DNA of 12,528 nt from an uncultured bacterium. Lineage in GTDB: Bacteria > Pseudomonadota > Gammaproteobacteria > Burkholderiales > Burkholderiaceae_D. Both the position numbers and the translations under genes were made by a program. Location of the stretch: NCBI GenBank assembly GCA_903872555.1, contig CAIQLE010000408.1, positions 1-12,528 on the forward strand, given 5' to 3'. The notes below the pieces were generated by a model. The model was not told the origin of the DNA, made no database searches, and saw only the letters and a program-made list of their open reading frames with translations. Of the stretch, positions 5,804-12,528 are shown piece after piece; the stretch's first letter is position 1; each line of letters begins with the position of its first letter.

Positions 5804-6823
5804 CTAGCTCAGCCATTCATTCATCAGCGTGGTCGATGCAAAAGCTGCACGACGCAGCCTGTCATTCACCCCCAGCCAGTCAGGTGTCTGCGGTGCTTCT
5901 TCAACGATGATGATATCGGGGTGTGCCTGATCTAAGTCACGCAAGGCCGCATACAAATCATGTGCGTAAGTCGCTGGCACGAATGCAAGCTGGCGCGACT
6001 TGATCACAGCAGTGTGTGCTGGCTGCTGGCTGAGCAGCGCAACGCGTTTGTCTTTAGAGGCCAGCCTGTTCAGACACCACTCTAATTCTTCACCCGACAC
6101 CAGAACCAGCGGTGCGGCAGGTGCGTAGTGGGCATCCAGCGCACCTGAGACCCGGGGCGCAGCTGCATCCGGACTGACAGGAAGCAGACCCGTCACAGCA
6201 GCAATCGCCTCGGCGGTGATATGTCCGGGGCGCAGCAGTACCAGTCCAAGTGACGCTACGCGCGTCACATCGACAATGGTTGACTCGATGCCGACCTGAC
6301 TCTGCCCTCCATCCAGCACACAGGCCAGCGGCCCTTCGGGCGGGCAGCCAAATTCATCCATCACATGCTGCGCCGTGGTGGGGCTGACATGACCAAAGCG
6401 ATTCGCAGAAGGCGCAGCAATACCGCCCTGCCCTTGCCTGAATGCTCTCAGCAATGCGAGTGCCACCGGATGCGATGGTGAGCGCAAGCCGAGTGAGTTC
6501 TGCCCGCCAGCCACGGAGGCTGGCACTGCGTCGGCGCGCGGCAAGATCAGGGTCAGCGGGCCCGGCCAGAATGCGGCGATCAGTTGATGCGCTGCCTCTG
6601 GAATATGACTGGCCCAGCGGTTGAGATCGGCTTCAGGTGCCACATGCACAATCACGGGGTGATTTGATGGTCTGCCTTTGGCGCTGAAGATCGCGGCAAC
6701 TGCTTGCGGGTTACTCGCGTCTGCGCCGAGGCCATACACCGTCTCGGTAGGGAATGCGACCAGCTTGCCCTGCTCCAGCAGATGCGCCGCTTCTTGTATC
6801 GCAGCTTGCGATGCAACGCTCAT
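5804..6823 (-). CDS. sua5: L-threonylcarbamoyladenylate synthase (full-length Sua5)
   Basis: Makes threonylcarbamoyl-AMP from L-threonine, bicarbonate and ATP, the first step of the t6A modification at position 37 of ANN-decoding tRNAs. The 339-residue product has both parts of the long form. The YrdC catalytic domain carries PTETVYGLG (25-33), KGRP (49-52), WPGPLTLIL (86-94), the PSAN motif (138-141) and GIESTIVD (178-185). A linker containing HYAP (232-235) leads to the C-terminal Sua5 domain (about 236-339). The reading frame runs back to 7039 inside purK. The ATG at 6823 is chosen because it starts 24 residues before the YrdC core and lies four bases past the purK stop, so it is probably translated by coupling. 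No clear ribosome-binding site is present. It is the last gene of the operon. Confidence 0.95.
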   Translation of the reverse strand: MSVASQAAIQEAAHLLEQGKLVAFPTETVYGLGADASNPQAVAAIFSAKGRPSNHPVIVHVAPEADLNRWASHIPEAAHQLIAAFWPGPLTLILPRADAVPASVAGGQNSLGLRSPSHPVALALLRAFRQGQGGIAAPSANRFGHVSPTTAQHVMDEFGCPPEGPLACVLDGGQSQVGIESTIVDVTRVASLGLVLLRPGHITAEAIAAVTGLLPVSPDAAAPRVSGALDAHYAPAAPLVLVSGEELEWCLNRLASKDKRVALLSQQPAHTAVIKSRQLAFVPATYAHDLYAALRDLDQAHPDIIIVEEAPQTPDWLGVNDRLRRAAFASTTLMNEWLS

Positions 6824-6827
6824 GGCA

Positions 6828-8030
6828 TCAGGCTTGGATATGCAGCAGGCGACAGGCAGCTTCAAAGCTCTGCTGCGCTGCTGCCAGCGTCGCTGCAACG
6901 AAAGTGATATGTCCCATCTTGCGGCCGCGGCGCGGATCGTCTTTGCCATACAGATGAAGACTCGCACCCGGCAATGCCAGCACCTGTTCCCATGCGGGTT
7001 CGCGGGCTGTATCACTGTCATCTTCAAACCAGAGATCACCCAGAATATTCAGCATGACTGCCGGCGAATGCTGACGCACATCTCCCAGAGGCAATCTGGC
7101 CATCGCGCGTACCTGCTGCGCAAACTGACTGGTGATGCAGGCATCAATCGTGTAATGCCCGCTGTTATGCGGACGGGGTGCCATTTCATTCACCACCAGC
7201 GAGCCGTCTTTCAGCACAAAAAATTCTACGCACAGCACGCCCACATAATTGAGCCGCGCAATGATTTCCAGTGCCGCTGCCTGTGCCCGTGCTGCGCAGT
7301 CAGCCGTGACATTCGGGCCTGGCACCGTGGTCGTAAACAGAATGCCGTCACGATGCACGTTCTCGGCAATCGGATAAACCACGGCCTGACCATCCGCGCC
7401 ACGTGCGGCTAACACTGAGACTTCATAAGCCAGCGGCAGCATTTTTTCGAGCACGCATTCAACACCCTGCATGCTGGCGAAAGCAGCGCGCACTTCCTGA
7501 ATTGAATTGACACGCGCCTGACCTTTACCGTCATAGCCCATGCGCACCGTCTTCAGAATGCCGGGCAATAAATCCTCGGCAAGGGTGTCAATGTCAGACG
7601 AAGCAGCGATACGCTGATGCGGTGCGGGCTGAACTTTGGATTGTTCAGCGCAGGCCATGAAGAATTTTTTTTCTTCCAGTCTGTCCTGAGCGACAGAGAC
7701 GCAGGCAGCAGAGGGCGCAACGAAGGCGCGCTCAGACAGGCTGGCAAGACTGGGGGCGGGTACATTCTCAAACTCTGTTGTTATCGCAGCGCAGAGCTGA
7801 CTCAGCTCCTTGAGTGCAGCCGCATCGGCATAAGAGGCGGATATCAGCTGATCAGCGGCATGACCAGCGGGACAATCCTGCGCCGGTTCGAGTACGGCAA
7901 CCTTATAGCCCATGGCCTGCGCTGCATGTACAAACATGCGGCCCAGCTGGCCACCACCCATCACGCCTAACCAGGTGGACGGTGTAGCCTGCGGCTTGAA
8001 AGCGGTATCAGAAAGCAGTGGAGGAATCAT
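6828..8030 (-). CDS. purK: N5-carboxyaminoimidazole ribonucleotide synthase PurK
   Basis: Carboxylates AIR with ATP and bicarbonate to N5-CAIR in de novo purine synthesis and passes it to PurE, encoded just upstream. The 400-residue ATP-grasp protein shows the N-terminal dinucleotide-type loop [11 protein letters not shown] (22-32), ITTEFENVP (83-91), the ATP-grasp loop YDGKGQ (166-171), [18 protein letters not shown] (194-211), AENVHRDGI (222-230) and the active-site [12 protein letters not shown] (281-292). Length is close to the betaproteobacterial norm. The ATG overlaps the purE stop as ATGA, so the pair is translationally coupled. A GTG-to-ATG search inside the domain is unnecessary because the loop begins at residue 22. 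Several long open frames on the opposite strand are shadows of this gene. Confidence 0.97.
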   Translation of the reverse strand: MIPPLLSDTAFKPQATPSTWLGVMGGGQLGRMFVHAAQAMGYKVAVLEPAQDCPAGHAADQLISASYADAAALKELSQLCAAITTEFENVPAPSLASLSERAFVAPSAACVSVAQDRLEEKKFFMACAEQSKVQPAPHQRIAASSDIDTLAEDLLPGILKTVRMGYDGKGQARVNSIQEVRAAFASMQGVECVLEKMLPLAYEVSVLAARGADGQAVVYPIAENVHRDGILFTTTVPGPNVTADCAARAQAAALEIIARLNYVGVLCVEFFVLKDGSLVVNEMAPRPHNSGHYTIDACITSQFAQQVRAMARLPLGDVRQHSPAVMLNILGDLWFEDDSDTAREPAWEQVLALPGASLHLYGKDDPRRGRKMGHITFVAATLAAAQQSFEAACRLLHIQA

Positions 8031-8524
8031 TCAGGCAAAGTCATGTCGCATGCAGCTTGTGTTTGCTGCGCACGGAACATCAAAAGTTTTTCTGCCAGTG
8101 CAGCGTCATTCGCTGCCAGCATGGCAATCGCTGACAGTGCAGCATTCGCGGCCCCTGCTTCACCAATCGCAAAGGTGGCCACCGGTATGCCCTTAGGCAT
8201 TTGCACGATAGACAGCAATGAATCTTCGCCGCGCAGATATTTAGAAGGCACAGGCACACCCAGCACAGGAACAATGGTCTGTGCTGCCAGCATGCCTGGC
8301 AGATGGGCCGCGCCACCCGCACCGGCAATGATGGCACGCAGGCCGCGCGCACGGGATGATTTGGCATACTCGAACATCTGATCAGGCATGCGGTGCGCAG
8401 AAATGACTTGCGCCTCATAGGCGACGCCAAATTGTTTGAGCATGGCGACAGCATGTTGCATCACTTCCCAGTCAGAGGAAGATCCCATCACTACGCCAAT
8501 AAGCGCTTTATTTTCTGCATTCAT
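8027..8524 (-). CDS. purE: N5-CAIR mutase PurE (class I)
   Basis: Converts N5-CAIR to CAIR, the step after PurK. The 165-residue protein has all class I motifs: GSSSDW (14-19) for phosphate binding, SAHRMP (42-47) with the catalytic His44, [11 protein letters not shown] (68-78), and [18 protein letters not shown]. The adjacent purK and the AHRMP form of the motif point to the bacterial N5-CAIR mutase rather than the AIR carboxylase of animals. AAGGGA, overlapping the purC stop, serves as ribosome-binding site about ten bases before the ATG. The gene is 14 bp downstream of purC and overlaps purK by four bases. All three are probably co-transcribed. Confidence 0.98.
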   Translation of the reverse strand: MNAENKALIGVVMGSSSDWEVMQHAVAMLKQFGVAYEAQVISAHRMPDQMFEYAKSSRARGLRAIIAGAGGAAHLPGMLAAQTIVPVLGVPVPSKYLRGEDSLLSIVQMPKGIPVATFAIGEAGAANAALSAIAMLAANDAALAEKLLMFRAQQTQAACDMTLPE

Positions 8525-8538
8525 CGCGGCACTTCCCT

Positions 8539-9435
8539 TTAGTCCTTGAGCTCGTGACCGGTCAGACGCTGCAGCGCCTCGCGGTATTTGGCACCGGTTT
8601 TTTGTATGACATCCTCTGGCAGCGCCGGCGCGGGCGCAGTCTTGTTCCAGTCGCTCAGGGTTTCCAGATAATCACGCACAAATTGCTTGTCGTAGGAGGG
8701 AGGTGATATTCCTTCAGCATAGGAATCCACGGGCCAGAAGCGCGAGGAATCGGCCGTCAGCACTTCATCCATCAGATGCAGCTTGCCCTGTTCATCGAGA
8801 CCAAATTCAAACTTGGTATCGGCAATGATAATGCCGCGTGTGGCAGCGTAATCTGCCGCAGCCTGATACAGCGCGATGCTGATGTCACGCATCTGCGTGG
8901 CGAGTGCTGTGCCAATGCGCTGTTCCATGTCGGCGAAGCTGATGTTCTCATCATGCTCACCAAGATCAGCCTTGGCTGCGGGCGTAAATATAGGCTGAGG
9001 TAATTTAGCAGCCAGCTTCAGACCGGCAGGCAGTGCAATGCCGCAGACCGCGCCTGTGGTCTGATAATCCTTCCAGCCGGATCCGATCAGATAGCCACGC
9101 ACCACGGCTTCCACCAAAATAGGTTTCAGACGCTTGGCAACCACGGCGCGTCCGCGCACCTGTTCCACTTCACTCGCAGCCACCACGGATTCAGGGGCGA
9201 CACCGGTCAAATGATTCGGCACGATGTGTCCCAGTTTCTCGAACCAGAAATCCGACATCTGATTCAGCACCTTGCCTTTGGAAGGTATGGGCTCATTCAT
9301 CACCACATCGAAAGCAGACAGGCGATCGGTGGTGACGATCAGTATCTTATCGTCACCGACGGCATAGTTATCACGCACCTTGCCATGACCTAGCAATGGC
9401 AGCGAGGCAATGGTGGATTCATAAAGACTGTTCAT
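8539..9435 (-). CDS. purC: Phosphoribosylaminoimidazole-succinocarboxamide synthase PurC
   Basis: Joins CAIR and aspartate with ATP to give SAICAR, the step that follows PurE. The 298-residue product is the longer PurC form (E. coli PurC is 237). Seen in order are [23 protein letters not shown] with [68 protein letters not shown] and [13 protein letters not shown]. The ATG at 9435 starts ten to fifteen residues before the first conserved block. Its ribosome-binding site (GAAAGTG) is weak, and a strong hairpin (9457-9474) lies about 20 bases further upstream. The 183-bp gap upstream suggests purC opens a transcription unit with purE, purK and sua5, although read-through from fba is possible. 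Confidence 0.97.
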   Translation of the reverse strand: MNSLYESTIASLPLLGHGKVRDNYAVGDDKILIVTTDRLSAFDVVMNEPIPSKGKVLNQMSDFWFEKLGHIVPNHLTGVAPESVVAASEVEQVRGRAVVAKRLKPILVEAVVRGYLIGSGWKDYQTTGAVCGIALPAGLKLAAKLPQPIFTPAAKADLGEHDENISFADMEQRIGTALATQMRDISIALYQAAADYAATRGIIIADTKFEFGLDEQGKLHLMDEVLTADSSRFWPVDSYAEGISPPSYDKQFVRDYLETLSDWNKTAPAPALPEDVIQKTGAKYREALQRLTGHELKD

Positions 9436-9618
9436 TCACACTTTCAATCAAGGTTTGCGAGCCTTCAGGCTCGCGCTCCTGTTACCTATGGATGTTGACG
9501 CTGACGTCTTAGCGCCGGTATTGATTTATTCAGGCTGGCTTTTTGCTGCTGGCCTTTCTTGCCGGCCTTTTAGCTGAGCTTTTAGCTTGCCTGTACTTAC
9601 TGACTCAAGCGCGCCTGC
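9436..9618. other. 183-bp fba-purC intergenic region
   Basis: This is the only long gap in the glycolytic/purine gene run. Next to fba (9530-9604) it holds a periodic sequence that reads GCTAAAAG-like units on the minus strand. Translated stop-to-stop in one minus-strand frame it gives 24 Lys/Ala/Ser/Arg-rich residues ending SSAKRPARKASSKKPA, with no start codon. Next to purC it holds a perfect hairpin. No convincing promoter or T-tract terminator is visible. It is the likely site of fba transcript ending and purC promoter activity. Confidence 0.5.
9457..9474 (-). promoter_or_regulatory. Perfect hairpin 21 bp upstream of purC
   Basis: GCGAGCC and GGCTCGC form a perfect 7-bp GC-rich stem with a four-base loop (TGAA on the minus strand). 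It ends 21 bases before the purC ATG and would sit in the purC 5' leader. No T-tract follows on the minus strand, so it is more likely an mRNA 5' structure, a weak attenuator or a processed transcript end than an intrinsic terminator. Confidence 0.4.
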
Positions 9619-10683
9619 TTATTGCACGATCTGTGACAGTTCACCCTTTTTGTAGCGATCCGCCATTTGTTCCAGCGTCATAGGCTTGATCTTTCCTGCC
9701 TGACCTGCACAGCCAAACGCCTGGAAACGTGCCTTACAAATTTTCATGGCCGCTTCGCGTGCAGGCTTCAGATAATCGCGCGGATCAAACTTCGAAGGAT
9801 TTTCAAACATGTAGCGACGGATAGCTGCTGTCATCGCCAGACGAATATCAGTATCAATATTAATCTTGCGTACGCCGTGTTTGATGCCTTCCTGAATTTC
9901 TTCTACAGGCACGCCGTAGGTTTCTTTCATGTCGCCACCGAACTGACGTATTTCTGCCAGCAATTCCTGAGGCACAGATGAAGAACCATGCATCACCAGA
10001 TGGGTGTTAGGGATGCGCGCATGAATTTCCTTGATGCGATCAATCGCCAGAATATCGCCGGTAGGCTTGCGCGAAAATTTATACGCACCGTGGCTGGTGC
10101 CGATCGCAATCGCCAGTGCATCGCACTGGGTCTGGCGTACAAAGTCTGCTGCCTGCGTCGCATCGGTCAGCAATTGCTCGCGTGTCATGGTGCCTTCAGC
10201 GCCGTGACCGTCTTCTTTGTCGCCTTTCATGGTCTCAAGCGAACCAAGCACACCGAGTTCAGCTTCGACAGTGACGCCAATCGCATGCGAGAACTCGACC
10301 ACCTTGCGCGAGACTTCAACATTGTATTCATAGCTGGCGACTGACTTACCATCTTCCATCAGCGAGCCATCCATCATCACGGACGAAAATCCAGACCTGA
10401 TCGCCGTCATGCAGACAGCCGGCGACTGACCATGATCCTGATGCATCACGATAGGAATATGCGGATAGGCTTCCACCGCTGCCGAGATCAGGTGACGCAG
10501 AAAAGCTTCGCCCGCATATTTGCGCGCACCGGCTGAGGCTTGCATGATGACAGGCGAACCGACTTCATCGGCTGCCGCCATGATGGCCGACACTTGTTCC
10601 AGATTATTGACATTGAATGCAGGCAGGCCATACGCATTTTCAGCAGCATGGTCGAGCAATTGACGCAGGGATACGAGGGGCAT
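9619..10683 (-). CDS. fba: Class II fructose-1,6-bisphosphate aldolase
   Basis: Cleaves fructose-1,6-bisphosphate to dihydroxyacetone phosphate and glyceraldehyde-3-phosphate, or the reverse in gluconeogenesis. The 354-residue product is a zinc-dependent class II enzyme of the type often called CbbA/FbaA in betaproteobacteria. The motif HQDHG (81-85) gives catalytic Asp83 and zinc ligand His84. VEAELG holds Glu142, GTSHGAYKF gives His198, and VMHGSSSVP gives His232. [11 protein letters not shown] follows as the second phosphate/substrate-binding block. The ATG at 10683 starts immediately before the barrel ([10 protein letters not shown]). TGGAGA lies five bases upstream as a good ribosome-binding site. 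Only 19 bp separate it from pyk, so they are co-transcribed. No RuBisCO or other Calvin-cycle gene is visible, so a glycolytic role is most likely. Confidence 0.97.
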   Translation of the reverse strand: MPLVSLRQLLDHAAENAYGLPAFNVNNLEQVSAIMAAADEVGSPVIMQASAGARKYAGEAFLRHLISAAVEAYPHIPIVMHQDHGQSPAVCMTAIRSGFSSVMMDGSLMEDGKSVASYEYNVEVSRKVVEFSHAIGVTVEAELGVLGSLETMKGDKEDGHGAEGTMTREQLLTDATQAADFVRQTQCDALAIAIGTSHGAYKFSRKPTGDILAIDRIKEIHARIPNTHLVMHGSSSVPQELLAEIRQFGGDMKETYGVPVEEIQEGIKHGVRKINIDTDIRLAMTAAIRRYMFENPSKFDPRDYLKPAREAAMKICKARFQAFGCAGQAGKIKPMTLEQMADRYKKGELSQIVQ

Positions 10684-10702
10684 TGCAGTCTCCAGAGATA
10701 AT

Positions 10703-12139
10703 TTATCGTTCGCCGATCTTCGTGATTTTCAGGGCATTGGTGCCGCCAATCTGCCCCATGGGTTCACCCCAGGTCATGATGATCATGTCGTCTTTTTTTG
10801 CCAGCCCTTTGGCCAGCAATAATTTTTCAACTTCATACAGCACCGCTGCACTGTCCGGCGAGCTGGCGAGCTCTATCGTATGCACATTGCGGTACAGCGA
10901 GAGCTTGCGATGCGTCGCCAGATTAGGCGTCATGGCATAGATGGGCATGTCAATATCATGCCGGCTCATCCACAGAGGCGTTGATCCGGATTCGGTCAAG
11001 GCGACGATGGCACGCGAACGCAAATGATGCGCCGTGAATAAAGCTCCGTAGGCAATCGACTGATCGATGCGGGTGAAAGTCACATTCAGAAAATCAGCAT
11101 CCAGTGAAGCGTATTCAGATTTTTCCGCTTCCAGACATACCGCTGCCATGGTCTCTACGGTTTCAACCGGATATTTACCGGCGGCGGTTTCTGCCGAGGC
11201 CATCACGGCATCCGTACCATCGAGCACCGCATTCGCTACATCCGACACTTCTGCGCGGGTAGGCACGGCATTCTGAATCATGGACTCCATCATCTGGGTC
11301 GCAGTGATCACCAGCTTGTTTGAGGCGCGCGCCATACGGATCATGCGCTTTTGCAGCGCAGGCACAGCGGCATTGCCCACTTCAACGGCCAGATCGCCGC
11401 GCGCCACCATGATGCCATCCGAAGCATCCAGAATTTCCTGCAAATGCGGTATAGCTTCGGCACGCTCTATCTTCGCAATCATTTGCGGCTTGTGGCCATA
11501 GGCTTCGCCGGCGATATTGGCGAGCTGGCGCGCCATCGCCATATCGGTCGCGTTCTTAGGGAAAGAGACTGCAACGTAATCGGCACCCAGACGCATGGCA
11601 GTCTTGATGTCTTCCATATCTTTGGCTGTCAGCGCCGGTGCCGACAGACCACCGCCCTGACGATTAATGCCCTTGTTATTCGACAGCTCGCCACCGATCT
11701 TCACGGTGGTGATGATCTCGCTGCCGACCACACGGTCTACCGTCAGCACGATCAGCCCGTCATTCAATAAAAGAATATCGCCAGGCTTGAGGTCGTTAGG
11801 TAATTCTTTGTAGTCCAGACCGGCACGATGCTGATCACCCATGTCGCATTCAGCGTCCAGGGTAAAGGTCTCGCCTTTCACCAGTTCTATCTTGCCGTCT
11901 TTGAATTTGCCGACGCGTATCTTGGGACCCTGCAGGTCGGCCATGATCGCAACCTCACGACCGCAAGCCGCAGCGGCATCACGCACCATCTGTGCACGCG
12001 CCACGTGATCTTCTGCTTTGCCATGCGAAAAATTGAGACGCACCACATCCACACCTGCGGCGATCATACGCTGCAGTATCTCAAAGGTATTCGATGCGGG
12101 GCCTATAGTGGCAACGATCTTGGTGGCGCGAGGTTTCAT
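10703..12139 (-). CDS. pyk: Pyruvate kinase (K+-independent type by sequence)
   Basis: Transfers phosphate from phosphoenolpyruvate to ADP, yielding pyruvate and ATP. The 478-residue length fits bacterial enzymes. Conserved parts are [12 protein letters not shown] (5-16), VVRLNFSHG (32-40), the barrel/B-domain junction LQGPKIRVG (69-77), the signature [10 protein letters not shown] (220-229) with catalytic Lys223 and metal ligand Glu225, [12 protein letters not shown] (242-253) with Asp249, and [10 protein letters not shown] (278-287). Lys73 replaces the Glu (rabbit Glu117) that goes with potassium dependence, as in E. coli PykA, so activity is probably K+-independent (inference). One loop reads [12 protein letters not shown] where many homologues have MLSAETA. 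The ATG at 12139 begins at the barrel; its ribosome-binding site is weak. It lies 47 bp after pgk. Confidence 0.97.
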   Translation of the reverse strand: MKPRATKIVATIGPASNTFEILQRMIAAGVDVVRLNFSHGKAEDHVARAQMVRDAAAACGREVAIMADLQGPKIRVGKFKDGKIELVKGETFTLDAECDMGDQHRAGLDYKELPNDLKPGDILLLNDGLIVLTVDRVVGSEIITTVKIGGELSNNKGINRQGGGLSAPALTAKDMEDIKTAMRLGADYVAVSFPKNATDMAMARQLANIAGEAYGHKPQMIAKIERAEAIPHLQEILDASDGIMVARGDLAVEVGNAAVPALQKRMIRMARASNKLVITATQMMESMIQNAVPTRAEVSDVANAVLDGTDAVMASAETAAGKYPVETVETMAAVCLEAEKSEYASLDADFLNVTFTRIDQSIAYGALFTAHHLRSRAIVALTESGSTPLWMSRHDIDMPIYAMTPNLATHRKLSLYRNVHTIELASSPDSAAVLYEVEKLLLAKGLAKKDDMIIMTWGEPMGQIGGTNALKITKIGER

Positions 12140-12165
12140 GGGTCTGCCCGTCTGGCGTGGTTGAT

Positions 12166-12179
12166 GTTTTATTTAAAAC
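12166..12179. repeat. AT-rich inverted repeat in the pgk-pyk gap
   Basis: GTTTT and AAAAC form a 5-bp stem with an ATTT loop, eight bases after the pgk stop codon on the minus strand. Too weak to be a terminator. The A/T-rich sequence could contain a secondary pyk promoter, but no clear -10/-35 pair was found. Confidence 0.2.
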
Positions 12180-12186
12180 GCACTGC

Positions 12187-12528
12187 TTAAGCCCGCTGTT
12201 CCAGAATGTCTACTGCTGGCAGTACTTTACCTTCCAGGAATTCCAGAAAGGCGCCGCCACCGGTGGAGATGTAACCCACTTTGTCGGTAATGCCGTATTT
12301 AGCAATGGCCGCCAGCGTATCGCCACCACCGGCAATAGAAAAACCGCTGGAGTGCGCAATCGCCATCGCCAGTGTCTTGGTGCCGTTGCCGAACTGATCG
12401 AATTCAAACACGCCCACAGGGCCGTTCCAGACGATGGTGCCGGCGTCCAGCAACTGGGCCGCCAGTACTTTTGCGGTCTCGGGGCCAATGTCGAGAATCA
12501 TGTCATCCACCTCCACATCCGCGACCGA
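12187..12528 (-). CDS. pgk: Phosphoglycerate kinase, C-terminal part
   Basis: Transfers phosphate between 1,3-bisphosphoglycerate and ADP in glycolysis. Only the last 113 residues are in the window; the frame is open to the right edge, and the full protein is normally near 390-400 residues. The visible part covers the end of the nucleotide-binding domain: [23 protein letters not shown], the GGGDTLAAI adenine/phosphate-binding loop and [14 protein letters not shown] near the end. A GTG inside this fragment (12516) is a normal Val codon, not a start. It is the first visible gene of the pgk-pyk-fba-purC-purE-purK-sua5 run. Confidence 0.96.
   Translation of the reverse strand, partial: SVADVEVDDMILDIGPETAKVLAAQLLDAGTIVWNGPVGVFEFDQFGNGTKTLAMAIAHSSGFSIAGGGDTLAAIAKYGITDKVGYISTGGGAFLEFLEGKVLPAVDILEQRA

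Noticed and set aside
6678..7412. 244-codon plus-strand open frame opposite purK and sua5
   Set aside because: It is antisense to well-conserved purK, has no recognisable domain, is rich in Cys/Arg/His as shadow frames usually are, and has no supporting ribosome-binding site.
9436..9618. Rho-independent terminator or riboswitch between fba and purC
   Set aside because: The one strong stem has no T-tract on the minus strand. No bases match a riboswitch core that I can recognise.
9988..10344. 118-codon plus-strand open frame opposite fba
   Set aside because: Shadow of a highly conserved aldolase; no domain and no promoter or ribosome-binding site seen.
1..12528. CRISPR array, tRNA/rRNA genes, insertion sequences, phage or toxin-antitoxin genes
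   Set aside because: No regularly spaced repeats, cloverleaf-like gene, transposase, integrase or paired small ORFs were seen on either strand.

Overview
The window looks like an ordinary chromosomal segment of a betaproteobacterium. The strongest clue is the minus-strand gene order pgk-pyk-fba-purC-purE-purK-sua5, a layout familiar from Burkholderiales and especially Oxalobacteraceae-type genomes. The intermediate base composition (estimated by eye, not computed) would suit a genus such as Undibacterium or Herminiimonas better than the GC-rich Burkholderia. The genus is inference only.

Left part (1-2903): a 5'-truncated cyclopropane fatty acid synthase (plus strand) converges on msrA (minus strand). 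Upstream of msrA on the same strand is a short protein that resembles only the N-terminal part of an AMP-binding (ANL) enzyme and has a degraded ATP loop. A flavin reductase-like gene is transcribed divergently from it. Apart from msrA, these genes do not form an obvious pathway.

Middle part (2904-5773): a 335-base AT-rich non-coding stretch with short tandem repeats and several inverted repeats leads into a tight three-gene plus-strand operon. It encodes two TadE-like pseudopilins and a TadG-like protein with a von Willebrand A domain. These are minor pilin and surface components of a Tad/Flp pilus system. No Tad ATPase, secretin, prepilin peptidase or Flp pilin gene lies in the window, so the machinery must be elsewhere, or the trio acts alone.

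Right part (5804-12528): seven minus-strand genes run from the window edge inward: pgk (3' end only), pyk, fba, purC, purE, purK and sua5. The first three are lower-glycolysis/gluconeogenesis enzymes. The next three are the SAICAR and CAIR steps of purine synthesis. The last makes threonylcarbamoyl-AMP for the tRNA t6A modification. Spacing is tight (4-bp overlap purE/purK, 4-bp gap purK/sua5, 14-bp gap purC/purE, 19-bp gap pyk/fba). The exception is a 183-bp gap between fba and purC, which holds a perfect hairpin and a periodic A-rich repeat and probably separates two transcription units.

No tRNA, rRNA, CRISPR array, insertion sequence or phage gene was seen. I found no clear new biological system. 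The best leads are the degenerate ANL fragment, the stand-alone pseudopilin operon with its AT-rich leader, and the fba-purC intergenic region.
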